This document shows, in pieces, positions 1 to 8,481 of a stretch of 32,022 nt of DNA. The notes under the pieces are model-generated. The model did not search any database and was not told the DNA's origin. It worked only from the letters and a program-made list of their open reading frames with translations. Numbering within the stretch: position 1 is the stretch's first letter; every line of letters starts with the position of its first letter. The position numbers and the translations under genes are program-made. Origin of the DNA: Candidatus Woesearchaeota archaeon (GTDB lineage Archaea > Nanobdellota > Nanobdellia > Woesearchaeales > ARS49); contig JAPLZR010000008.1 of NCBI GenBank assembly GCA_026394935.1, positions 1-32,022 on the forward strand, in the 5' to 3' direction.

Positions 1-198
1 TTTCACACCAGCCTTCTGAAAATCAGACAATTTCAAACCAGTAATAATACCAGTGCCGAGATGCACCCTGCCAGAAATCTCAAAACCAATATAATGCTTC
101 AAAGGAACATCAGTCTCAAGCATACCCTTAAGCTCTTCAGGAGTAAGAACCTCATCAGTATTCCTTGAAATCAAATCAAATCTTTTTTGAACATCCAT
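1..198 (-). CDS. tyrS: Tyrosyl-tRNA synthetase, archaeal type, partial (N-terminal part; truncated by window edge)
   Basis: Reverse-strand translation from ATG at 198: [66 protein letters not shown], resembling the N-terminus of archaeal/eukaryotic TyrRS (L-I-x-R-N-T-x-E-V ... Y-x-G-x-E-x-S-G-x-x-H-x-G). A TATA-like TTTAAATA lies just upstream on the minus strand. Confidence 0.85.
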   Translation of the reverse strand, partial: MDVQKRFDLISRNTDEVLTPEELKGMLETDVPLKHYIGFEISGRVHLGTGIITGLKLSDFQKAGVK

Positions 199-234
199 AA
201 TTTTTGATTATCAATACCGTATTTAAAGTTTGTG

Positions 235-320
235 TCGTGCTGGTCCTTCGGACTGAATTTCTTCTCCCCTTACCTGCGTAGGGGAGAAAAATTCACCCAA
301 GCAACGCTTGGGCGGCACGA
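235..320. repeat. Four-arm inverted-repeat (cloverleaf-like) intergenic element
   Basis: Closing stem TCGTGC(235-240)/GCACGA(315-320); arm 1 GTCC-TTC-GGAC (243-253); arm 2 GAATTT-c-TTCTCCCCT(255-270)/AGGGGAGAA-AAATTC(280-294); arm 3 CCCAAGC-AAC-GCTTGGG (296-312). Confidence 0.7.
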
Positions 321-377
321 ATACCCACTGGACAAACAGCCGCAAGCTATAAAAGCCGACAACAAAAAAGCAAACAA

Positions 378-1169
378 ATGCAACTCATACCAGTATCAGC
401 ACTAAGCAGCTGGACACACTGCCCAAGACAATTCTACCGATCATACGTGCTAAGCATAGAGGAAGCACCAAAAGACGTAATGATACTAGGACTAATAAAA
501 CACAGACTGCACGAAAGCATAACAAAAGATGAAAAAACCATAAAAGAACTCAAAAAAACAGACAACGTACAAGAAAAACTACACGCAACATACTTACAGA
601 TATTGCGCACAATAGTAACAGAACACTCAAACGCGCTAAGAACAGTAAAAGTGCCATTAACAACAGCATTCCAGAAATCACTTCCAATAATAAAATTCGA
701 AGCAGAAGACAAAACAAGCATACTATTGCCATTACTCGAAAAAGGGCTAACAGGCGAAGAACTATGGAACGCGATAACGCCAAAAGTAAAAACAGAATAC
801 TCACTGCAAAGCCTGAAACTAGGCCTAAAAGGAAGAATAGACAGGCTGGAATGCCACGAAACAAAAATAATGCCAGTAGAACTCAAAAGCGGAAACCCGC
901 CAAAAGAAGGAGTATGGGACGGGCACAGAATACAAGCAACAGCATACGCAATGATGCTCGAAGACAAATTCAACGTCCAAGTACCAGAAGCAGTAATACA
1001 CTACCTAGATTTCAACGAAAAAAGAACAATAGTATTAAACCCATTCATGAGAGAAGAAGTCATAGAAACAACAAACAAAGTCAAAAAATGCCTCGAAACC
1101 AAAGAGCTCCCAGACGGGTGCGGGAAGTGCCAGGCATGCGAACAATGCGAAGCACTCAAAACAACTTAA
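378..1169 (+). CDS. Cas4-like / PD-(D/E)XK-family nuclease with a cysteine cluster
   Basis: 263 aa; N-terminal SxLSSWxxCPRQFYRSYV, core GRIDRLE...MPVELKSG (D...ExK), QATAYAMML helix, C-terminal CGKCQACEQC. TATA-like CTATAAAAG upstream. Confidence 0.8.
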   Translation: MQLIPVSALSSWTHCPRQFYRSYVLSIEEAPKDVMILGLIKHRLHESITKDEKTIKELKKTDNVQEKLHATYLQILRTIVTEHSNALRTVKVPLTTAFQKSLPIIKFEAEDKTSILLPLLEKGLTGEELWNAITPKVKTEYSLQSLKLGLKGRIDRLECHETKIMPVELKSGNPPKEGVWDGHRIQATAYAMMLEDKFNVQVPEAVIHYLDFNEKRTIVLNPFMREEVIETTNKVKKCLETKELPDGCGKCQACEQCEALKTT

Positions 1170-1239
1170 AAACTCAACAGAAAGGTTTAAATATGTCACA
1201 AATTTGAAACCTGTTATCATTCAAGAAAGGTGATACACA

Positions 1240-1503
1240 ATGATTGACGATCAAAAAAAGTTCTCAAAGCAACTGATAGGAAAAACAGTAGTCAGCAAGA
1301 GCGGAAAACGCTTCGGAGAAGTAGGAGACATAGTCTTCGAAGTAAAATCAGGCGAGCTCATCCACGTAGCACTCAAAAACCCAACACAATACACAGAAAA
1401 ACTCGAACTTGAGAAAAGCAAAGAAGGAAACCTCCTAATACCATTCAGCGCAGTCATCGCAATGGGAGACTTCCTCGTAGTATCAGAAGAAGACATAGTA
1501 TAA
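1240..1503 (+). CDS. PRC-barrel domain protein
   Basis: 87 aa; LIGKTVVSKSGKRFGEVGDIVFEVKSGELIHVAL is typical of PRC-barrels. SD-like AAAGGTGAT upstream. Confidence 0.8.
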   Translation: MIDDQKKFSKQLIGKTVVSKSGKRFGEVGDIVFEVKSGELIHVALKNPTQYTEKLELEKSKEGNLLIPFSAVIAMGDFLVVSEEDIV

Positions 1504-1555
1504 TTCTTTTTCACAATAATGTTTTTATATTCAGCATAGAAAAAGGTATCTGGGG

Positions 1556-2515
1556 ATGGCAGAAGACTCATCAATCTGGACAGAGAAATACAGACCAAAA
1601 ACGTTTGACGGCATAAAAGGACAAGAAGCAACAGTCCAAAAACTCAAAGCGTTCGTCAAACAAAAAAACCTGCCACACCTGATGTTCACAGGACCGGCAG
1701 GCGTAGGAAAAAGCACGATAGCACTAGTCATAGCAAGAGAATTCTATGGAGAATCATACAGAGAAAATTTCCTGGAACTAAACGCGAGCGATGAAAGAGG
1801 AATAGACATCGTAAGAAGCAAAGTAAAAGACTTCGCAAGAACAAAAGCAATAGGAAACGTACCATTCAAAATGATCTTCTTAGACGAGTGCGACGCGCTC
1901 ACAAAAGAAGCACAACAAGCACTAAGAAGAACCATGGAAAACCACACAAGCACCTGCAGGTTCATACTAGCAGCAAACTACAGCAGCAAAATAATAGATC
2001 CAATACAAAGCAGGTGCGCAGTATTCCGCTTCAGACCACTAACAAAAGAACAACTACTGCCCTACATCACAAACATAGCAGAAAAAGAAAAACTAACAAT
2101 ATCACAAGAAGCAAAAGACGCGCTAGTCACGATAGCAGAAGGAGACTGCAGAAAAGCCACAAACATAATGCAAAGCGCGGCATCAGACACAATCACGCCA
2201 GAAATAATCTTCTCACTAGCATCAGTAGCAGAGCCAAAAGAAGTAAAAGAAGTACTAACAACAGCACTCAAAGGAGACTTCATAAAAGCAAGAGAAAAAC
2301 TATTAGACATAATGCTAAGATACGGACTTTCCGGCTTAGATGCAATCAAACAAATACAAAGCGAAATCTGGAACCTGGAACTAGACGGAAGGAAAAAAGT
2401 AAGCCTAATAGACAAATGCGGAGAAACAGAATTCAGACTGGTAGAAGGCTCGGATGAGTTCGTACAATTAGAAGCATTATTAGCACAATTCGTATTAGCA
2501 GGAACTAATTCTTGA
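1556..2515 (+). CDS. rfcS: Replication factor C small subunit (clamp loader ATPase)
   Basis: 319 aa; WTEKYRPKTFDGIKGQ, Walker A GPAGVGKST, DEC(D) box FLDECDALTKEAQQALRRTME, sensor/SRC QSRCAVFRF. Confidence 0.95.
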   Translation: MAEDSSIWTEKYRPKTFDGIKGQEATVQKLKAFVKQKNLPHLMFTGPAGVGKSTIALVIAREFYGESYRENFLELNASDERGIDIVRSKVKDFARTKAIGNVPFKMIFLDECDALTKEAQQALRRTMENHTSTCRFILAANYSSKIIDPIQSRCAVFRFRPLTKEQLLPYITNIAEKEKLTISQEAKDALVTIAEGDCRKATNIMQSAASDTITPEIIFSLASVAEPKEVKEVLTTALKGDFIKAREKLLDIMLRYGLSGLDAIKQIQSEIWNLELDGRKKVSLIDKCGETEFRLVEGSDEFVQLEALLAQFVLAGTNS

Positions 2516-2540
2516 ATTATATGCTTCGCAATTATAACTT

Positions 2541-2578
2541 AGGGGTATTCAACCGCCATACCCCTAAAACCCCGGCGG
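2541..2578. terminator. Hairpin region between convergent genes (possible bidirectional terminator)
   Basis: AGGGGTAT(2541-2548)/ATACCCCT(2558-2565), and overlapping CCGCC(2553-2557)/GGCGG(2574-2578), between rfcS and the minus-strand lipoprotein block. Confidence 0.5.
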
Positions 2579-2579
2579 C

Positions 2580-3512
2580 TTATTCTCCCGCACTCTTAAC
2601 AAGCAAAGAATCCTGAACAGTCTGTTCGTAATCATAAACAACTTCTACACCAATAACCTGCTCATAATCAGAACGCGATGAAACAGCCTGAGTGCAGGAA
2701 ATAGTCTTAGAACCGCCATAAAGCGTAACAAAACCTTCAGCCATAATGTCACCGCCCTCAAGACCAGTGCACAAAAGACCCGACAAGCCAGACTGAACAA
2801 TCACATAAACCCTGTTCTCGCTCTGGCGATTGGTCCTGTCACAAAAAGTATTCCTCTGGAAAACACTACCAACACCAACATTCTTGATATCAAAAGTAAA
2901 CCCGAGTTTGTCCTTAGCACGAGCACTCTCCTTAAAATCAGAAATCTGAACAGGAGCACCACTATTATAAACCGGCTTGTTCTCATTAATTTCACAAATA
3001 CCGCCAGCTCTCGGAGTCAACAAGTTATCACGAACACACAACTTTCCAACAGCCTGCGTTCTGTACAAATAGCAAACATCAGCCCTCAAAGTAAACTGGG
3101 CAGAAGCACCAGAAATTCTCCCAGCATGATTCAAACCAACAAACTCAGTAAAAACAAGAGGACCAGACAAAACACCAGTCTCAGTCTTCCTAGTCTCGAT
3201 AACATCATCAGGAGCAAGCAAAGTCAACAATTGCTCAGACTTGCCAAACTCAACAGGATTAATACCAGTAATCCTCACCCTCACATTATCCTTAGGAACA
3301 AGAGCCTCACCCTTGTTCTCCAACTTGACAATAACATTAAACGGGTCCTGACCACCATCAAAAACCTCAGCCCTATAATCCTGGAAACCAATAACAAGAC
3401 CCTGAGCACCGCCAACAAAAGGAGAAGTCATACTAACAGCACCTTTCGTTTCTCCCCCAGTACATGCAACTACAAGAAAAGCCAACACCAACAACGGAAG
3501 TAATCGCCTCAT
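2580..3512 (-). CDS. Predicted lipoprotein, paralog 1 of 3
   Basis: 310 aa; signal peptide with lipobox LVVAC; CYLYRTQAVGKLCV, GAPVQI, IKNVGVGSVF motifs shared with the next two genes. Confidence 0.8.
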   Translation of the reverse strand: MRRLLPLLVLAFLVVACTGGETKGAVSMTSPFVGGAQGLVIGFQDYRAEVFDGGQDPFNVIVKLENKGEALVPKDNVRVRITGINPVEFGKSEQLLTLLAPDDVIETRKTETGVLSGPLVFTEFVGLNHAGRISGASAQFTLRADVCYLYRTQAVGKLCVRDNLLTPRAGGICEINENKPVYNSGAPVQISDFKESARAKDKLGFTFDIKNVGVGSVFQRNTFCDRTNRQSENRVYVIVQSGLSGLLCTGLEGGDIMAEGFVTLYGGSKTISCTQAVSSRSDYEQVIGVEVVYDYEQTVQDSLLVKSAGE

Positions 3513-3545
3513 TTTTCAATTTCAAACATTCTTTGTTATTTAAAC

Positions 3546-4490
3546 TTAACGCTCAACGTGAAGAATCTCAACAGGCTTTGAAATGCTCTGCTTATAACCG
3601 AACTCCAGGAATATGCTCAAAGGAGTCAAATAAGCACTCTGGCCTACAATACCTGAGAGCTCACAGAAAAATGAGCCCGCACCATTAGAAAGACGGAGAT
3701 AACCAGAACCTTCAATTGATTCAGACAACGGCTTGCAGGACTGCATAATAGTTGTATCACCAACAATAACATCCAAAACCCTGACAAAATCAACATCATT
3801 AAACGACAAGCCAGCACCATACGGACTGCAGGACTGATAAGCTTCAGACTTAAAGACGTCTCCACTGCCAACATTCTGAACACTAATACTAAAACGAGTG
3901 GTGCCAGGAGCAGCATCAACCTGAACACCGGTAATCGCAATCGGAGCACCCTGACTGCCCAGCGAAACAGGACCAGGAACACAAACTTTTTCCATACGCG
4001 TAGGAGCATAAGGATTAGGATCAATGCATACCTGAGCATTAGCAGAAGTAAAATAAGTATAGCACGCAGTAGCTAAAAGAGTAGGCTGATATTTATCAAT
4101 ATTTTTCAAAATGGGAATTGTGCCGCTGAAAGAAATCGTATCCATCTCACCTTTAGGCATATATTGAGTCCTTCCTTTCAACACCTCAATCGGTTTACCC
4201 TGCGTACCAATTCCTGCTATCATATTCTGATCAAAACCGGACAAGTAAAGAGAACCAACAGCATCGCTAGTGCCCTTATTCTCAACCTGCACAACAGCCT
4301 CAAAAGGACTGCTATCATAAACTCTTGCAGGAGGAAGATTAGGAACAAAAGAAATTCCTAAACCCTCAGTTCCGTAACGAAAATTGGTTCCGGTAGGCTC
4401 AGTTTGCTTTGTTGTAGTAGTACAAGCAAATAATGCTAATAAGAACACCAAACATAACACTCTCTTTTTCATACACGCCATTTCAATCAC
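3546..4490 (-). CDS. Predicted lipoprotein, paralog 2 of 3 (start may be ATG at 4481 or 4472)
   Basis: Signal peptide with lipobox LFAC; ENKGTSDAVG, CYTYFTSANAQVCIDP, PVSLGSQGAPIAI, VQNVGSGDVF shared with neighbours. Confidence 0.8.
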   Translation of the reverse strand: MIEMACMKKRVLCLVFLLALFACTTTTKQTEPTGTNFRYGTEGLGISFVPNLPPARVYDSSPFEAVVQVENKGTSDAVGSLYLSGFDQNMIAGIGTQGKPIEVLKGRTQYMPKGEMDTISFSGTIPILKNIDKYQPTLLATACYTYFTSANAQVCIDPNPYAPTRMEKVCVPGPVSLGSQGAPIAITGVQVDAAPGTTRFSISVQNVGSGDVFKSEAYQSCSPYGAGLSFNDVDFVRVLDVIVGDTTIMQSCKPLSESIEGSGYLRLSNGAGSFFCELSGIVGQSAYLTPLSIFLEFGYKQSISKPVEILHVER

Positions 4491-4511
4491 TTCCTTATAA
4501 ATACTTTTTGG

Positions 4512-5441
4512 TTAATAAGCGCCAACCGAACAGACACCCTGGCTTGGAAGACGGGTAACAGCAACAGGCCATGCAACAACGTCCTTATAACCATAATCCA
4601 ACTCGACAAGCAAAATAGAACTGAACGTTCCAGAATCAACACCATACTTTGCCTCAGCAAACTTGCAAATCACAGTAGCTTCCTTTGCAGGATCAAGCCT
4701 GACAACACCCGGAGTGCATACAAGCTCATTACCCTGCACTTCAGCACGAACAATAACCTCGCTAATATTCAAAGAACCAGGACCCCTAAGGCAGGCAAGC
4801 ATAACAGCATCCTTAGCAAACACTGTACCAGTGCCCAAGTTCTGAATACTGATTTCAAAATAAGGACGCACCATGTCCCCTTCAGGAGCCATAACAGAAG
4901 AAACCTTTGTAACAGCGACAGGACCACCCTGACCGCCACTCAAAGAAACAGGCTTAGCAGTACAAGGCTTATTCTTATTAATACCCCTAACATCGGGGTC
5001 AATACAAACAGGCACGCCAGCAGTCGTCTTATAAGGATAACACGCCTGGAAAATCAAAGTTGTATCATAAGAAGCTGATTGTTCAGGCAGGTCAACACTC
5101 TCAAACTTGAAAGACGTTTGATTAACACCGCCAACAGGATAATAAGAACTTTTGCCAAGCAAAGAAAACTCGCCAACAGCAGAATCAACAGGAGCCAAAT
5201 ACTGTTCCTCAAGAATCCAAGAATACTTTCCCCCCTTAATATCAAATGCGCCACTGTTCTTCAAAAAAAGAAAAACCTCGCCCTGCTGGCACATATAAAC
5301 ACCAGCCATCGAACCAGGAGCAAACGTAACATCCAACGCAGAAGTACCAACCCTAATCTCAGGAGGAACAGGAATGCCCTTTTGCACAGGCATAAACTGG
5401 CAGGCAGACAACAACAGCAAAACTAAGATGAGCTTTCTCAT
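4512..5441 (-). CDS. Predicted lipoprotein, paralog 3 of 3
   Basis: 309 aa; signal peptide with lipobox LLSAC; CYPYKTTAGVPVCIDP, PVSLSGGQGGPVAV, IQNLGTGTVF shared with neighbours. Start overlaps the stop of the upstream gene (ATGA-type). Confidence 0.8.
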   Translation of the reverse strand: MRKLILVLLLLSACQFMPVQKGIPVPPEIRVGTSALDVTFAPGSMAGVYMCQQGEVFLFLKNSGAFDIKGGKYSWILEEQYLAPVDSAVGEFSLLGKSSYYPVGGVNQTSFKFESVDLPEQSASYDTTLIFQACYPYKTTAGVPVCIDPDVRGINKNKPCTAKPVSLSGGQGGPVAVTKVSSVMAPEGDMVRPYFEISIQNLGTGTVFAKDAVMLACLRGPGSLNISEVIVRAEVQGNELVCTPGVVRLDPAKEATVICKFAEAKYGVDSGTFSSILLVELDYGYKDVVAWPVAVTRLPSQGVCSVGAY

Positions 5442-7246
5442 GGCGAAGGCACCTTCTTTTGTTGGACATTAACGCCAACTTTCTTCTTCACAACATACTG
5501 ATAATTCACAGTAGTCTTAAAACTCCTGATAGCCAAAGGAGCATTAGCCAACAAAACAGCCACATCTTTAACTTTTGTGTGAACACGAATAGTCTTAGGA
5601 GTGGTCACAGGAGATTTAAACAATTTCAAAAGAACACTGCCTTCCAATGTGCACGTCTGCTCTGCGTCTTTTCCGCCAGTACAGCCGGAAACCGGATTAC
5701 CATCCACATCTTCAATGGTCAATCCAGGAGGAACAGTAATACTAAAATTAGTAATGTTCCAAAGCTCGCCCTCCATCCAATTCCTGTCAAAAGTAATGCT
5801 TAAAGTAGGACCGAATTCCTCGCCGGCAACAAGCGCAACAGGCTGCTGACCAGCACCCATACCAATCATCAAAGGACCGCCAGTAAACTTGGCAATAGGA
5901 TTCTTATCAGCAATCTTAAACGAGTCCAACGGGTCAATCTGCTTTCTGCGCATAGACCTGACAGTCTCCTGATCCATAAAATAACTCTTCAAGAAAGCGC
6001 TCGTAATAAAATCAAAAGAAGTCTCAAGCACAATCTGAGGAGAACCCAAACCAGCATCAGAAGCATTAATCAGGCAATCAAGCTCCTGCATCTCATACTC
6101 CTCGACGGAAAAAGTGTCACGAGGCTTGATCACTCCCCTTGCAAAGTCCACGCCCTCAGGATAGCACTTAACTTTAACAATCAAATTCTCGCTAGTCTTA
6201 AACGACTCAACCCTCAACCTGGCAAAAACATCAATCTTATCCTCAAACTGAACAATCGGAGAAGTAACACCAACATTATCCACAAACACGCCCAAAGGCT
6301 TCTGACTCTGAGCTTCAACACCCATCTCATAATCACCAGTCGCAATATAAATCTGAGATTGAATTCCTTTGGCAACCTGCTGGCCAGCCTTGAAAAGAGT
6401 GTTGAACGAGTCAAACCATCCCTGGCGAACAGCATAAACAGACTCATACAACGGAGTCCCTGGCGGGGAAATCAATGAAACAGTAGTAGGCGCTAACAAA
6501 ATCGTCACAAAAAAAAGAAGGTTGACAAACAATGCAACCCATTTCAACGTATTCGGACCTTTCTGATCCGTTCTTTTAGGCCATACAGCAATGACGAACA
6601 AATAAGTTACAATCAGAAAAGTGGTCGCAAAATTAGGCAACGGCACATTCATCATAGTCTGAGCCCAAACGGAAAGCCAGAACAGGATAATACCGCCAAA
6701 CAAAACAATAAGAACAGTCAAAACCTTATTGGCAAAATCCCTTGTTTTTTCAAAAGTCCAAACCACCAGAGTAGCAGTAATACCGACTGCCAAAATAATA
6801 TTTGTCGAAGTCAGCATATTAACCGACTCCAAAAACCAAACAAGAACCGGCAATAAAAGAACAACAAAACCCTTCTTCGGCTCCTTAAAAATAACACCGA
6901 CAATCAGCGAAGCACTAGCAGAAATTAAAATCCAATTAGCTAGAGTGCGAACGCCAATAAAGCGCAAATACAAAAAGAGAAAAAAAGCAATAACAAAAAC
7001 AACACCAGGCTGAGCCCAAATCTTGCCTTTAGCCGGCTCGTAACCAGCCTGAATGGGAGCCGCCGCCATAGCGCCGCCAACAGCTGCAGCAGCCCTGCCA
7101 GTGCGGCTTTCCGCAATTCTTTCCTTCAAAGCCCTTGCCTTTTCAGCAGCGCGTTCCTTCAATTCTTTTGCCTTATCAGCCAGTCCAACAAAAAAACCAG
7201 AACCCGGCGCTATTATGTTAGCAGCCGTGGCTTTCAAATCAACCAT
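5438..7246 (-). CDS. Polytopic membrane protein with large C-terminal ectodomain
   Basis: 602 aa; N-terminal amphipathic KAKELKERAAEKARALKERIAES, several hydrophobic helices, then ~330 aa of beta-rich sequence. Confidence 0.75.
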   Translation of the reverse strand: MVDLKATAANIIAPGSGFFVGLADKAKELKERAAEKARALKERIAESRTGRAAAAVGGAMAAAPIQAGYEPAKGKIWAQPGVVFVIAFFLFLYLRFIGVRTLANWILISASASLIVGVIFKEPKKGFVVLLLPVLVWFLESVNMLTSTNIILAVGITATLVVWTFEKTRDFANKVLTVLIVLFGGIILFWLSVWAQTMMNVPLPNFATTFLIVTYLFVIAVWPKRTDQKGPNTLKWVALFVNLLFFVTILLAPTTVSLISPPGTPLYESVYAVRQGWFDSFNTLFKAGQQVAKGIQSQIYIATGDYEMGVEAQSQKPLGVFVDNVGVTSPIVQFEDKIDVFARLRVESFKTSENLIVKVKCYPEGVDFARGVIKPRDTFSVEEYEMQELDCLINASDAGLGSPQIVLETSFDFITSAFLKSYFMDQETVRSMRRKQIDPLDSFKIADKNPIAKFTGGPLMIGMGAGQQPVALVAGEEFGPTLSITFDRNWMEGELWNITNFSITVPPGLTIEDVDGNPVSGCTGGKDAEQTCTLEGSVLLKLFKSPVTTPKTIRVHTKVKDVAVLLANAPLAIRSFKTTVNYQYVVKKKVGVNVQQKKVPSP

Positions 7247-7248
7247 TT

Positions 7249-8409
7249 TTATTCCGCACGAACCTGCAGCTTGACAACATCAAGCTCAGTCAGCGGCTTG
7301 ACCTCAATATAATTATTACCCTCCCTAATCAGAGAACTAATATCCCGCTCGTACTTGTTATCACGCTGGTCAATAACCGACATTCTGCCATTAACGTTCA
7401 ATTCAGCACGCTTTGAAACCTGGTCGTCAACGAATTCCAAAGTCAAAAGGACAATTCTGTCCTTATCCAAAACGTCATTGTAAATACTGCTCTTAACATT
7501 GAAAAAGTCAATATACGCCTTAACAGGCTTCAAAACAGTACGAGCCTTAACCTGCTCAACACGATAACTACCCTTTGAAATCCTGAAAAGCAAAGTATTC
7601 TTGCCAATACGCAAATCCTCACCATACAAGTCCTGCCTGTTCGGACCCTCACAAGCCGGAGCTGCAGAATAAATAATCTTGCCGTTCAACTCAATATCCA
7701 AAACGCCAACACTCTTCTGATCACAAATCGGGTAAAAGTCCAAATAAGCAGTATCAAGATTGTCATGCTCTGTATTAGAAATCGTGAAAGTGTTAGTAGC
7801 CATCTGACGCTGAACATCAGTAATATCACCAACAACCTTAACGTCAGACAAGGAATACTTTTTCTTCGAGAAAAAGCCTCCTGTGACTGCAAATTCCAAA
7901 ATATTAGTATCCTTCAACAAAGTCTTAGGCAAGGAAACAGGAGAAGGATTCTGAACACTCACTTTATTCTCATAAATAAGCTGGCCATTCAAGAAAATCT
8001 GCAAGGCACCAGCACGCTCGGGAGCCTGGAAACCCAAAATAACATTCTCGGTATTTTCCAAATCCACAACAGGAAACACCATAGACTTTTTCTGCTCTCC
8101 AAACCAGCCCTTATTGACAACAAAAGGATTCTCCTTAGCAAGAACAACAGCATTACGAGTCTCAACCAAATAAACATTAGGAATACGATGATCAAAAACA
8201 TTCTTATCAGAAAAAGTCAGCCTGCCAGGAGCAGCATCCAACAAAGTAAGCTCTGCCACAGTAACCGACGTTGCGTTCTCGCCTTCAAGCAAAACCTGAC
8301 GTTCAGCAGGAGGCAAAAACAATATGTAAAAAATGAACAGCAAAGTAATGATGCCAATAAGCGAAGCAGCAGGATTACCGGTCTGGAACTTTTGAGCGCG
8401 CCTATTCAT
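7249..8409 (-). CDS. Single-TM membrane-anchored protein with repeated beta-sandwich-like modules
   Basis: Start taken at ATG 8409 (MNRRAQKFQTGNPAASLIGIITLLFIFYILFL), preceded by AAAAGGTGATG; the ORF-track start at 8469 would overlap the pelota promoter region. Confidence 0.75.
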   Translation of the reverse strand: MNRRAQKFQTGNPAASLIGIITLLFIFYILFLPPAERQVLLEGENATSVTVAELTLLDAAPGRLTFSDKNVFDHRIPNVYLVETRNAVVLAKENPFVVNKGWFGEQKKSMVFPVVDLENTENVILGFQAPERAGALQIFLNGQLIYENKVSVQNPSPVSLPKTLLKDTNILEFAVTGGFFSKKKYSLSDVKVVGDITDVQRQMATNTFTISNTEHDNLDTAYLDFYPICDQKSVGVLDIELNGKIIYSAAPACEGPNRQDLYGEDLRIGKNTLLFRISKGSYRVEQVKARTVLKPVKAYIDFFNVKSSIYNDVLDKDRIVLLTLEFVDDQVSKRAELNVNGRMSVIDQRDNKYERDISSLIREGNNYIEVKPLTELDVVKLQVRAE

Positions 8410-8481
8410 AAACATCACCTTTTTTGATAGAAGTACACCATATCGAATAGTATTTAAATGTTTTCTCAATTACTAGCATAT

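Noticed and set aside
378-1169. CRISPR-Cas locus suggested by the Cas4-like gene
   Set aside because: No spaced direct repeats and no other cas genes seen in the window; reported only as a solo Cas4-like nuclease.
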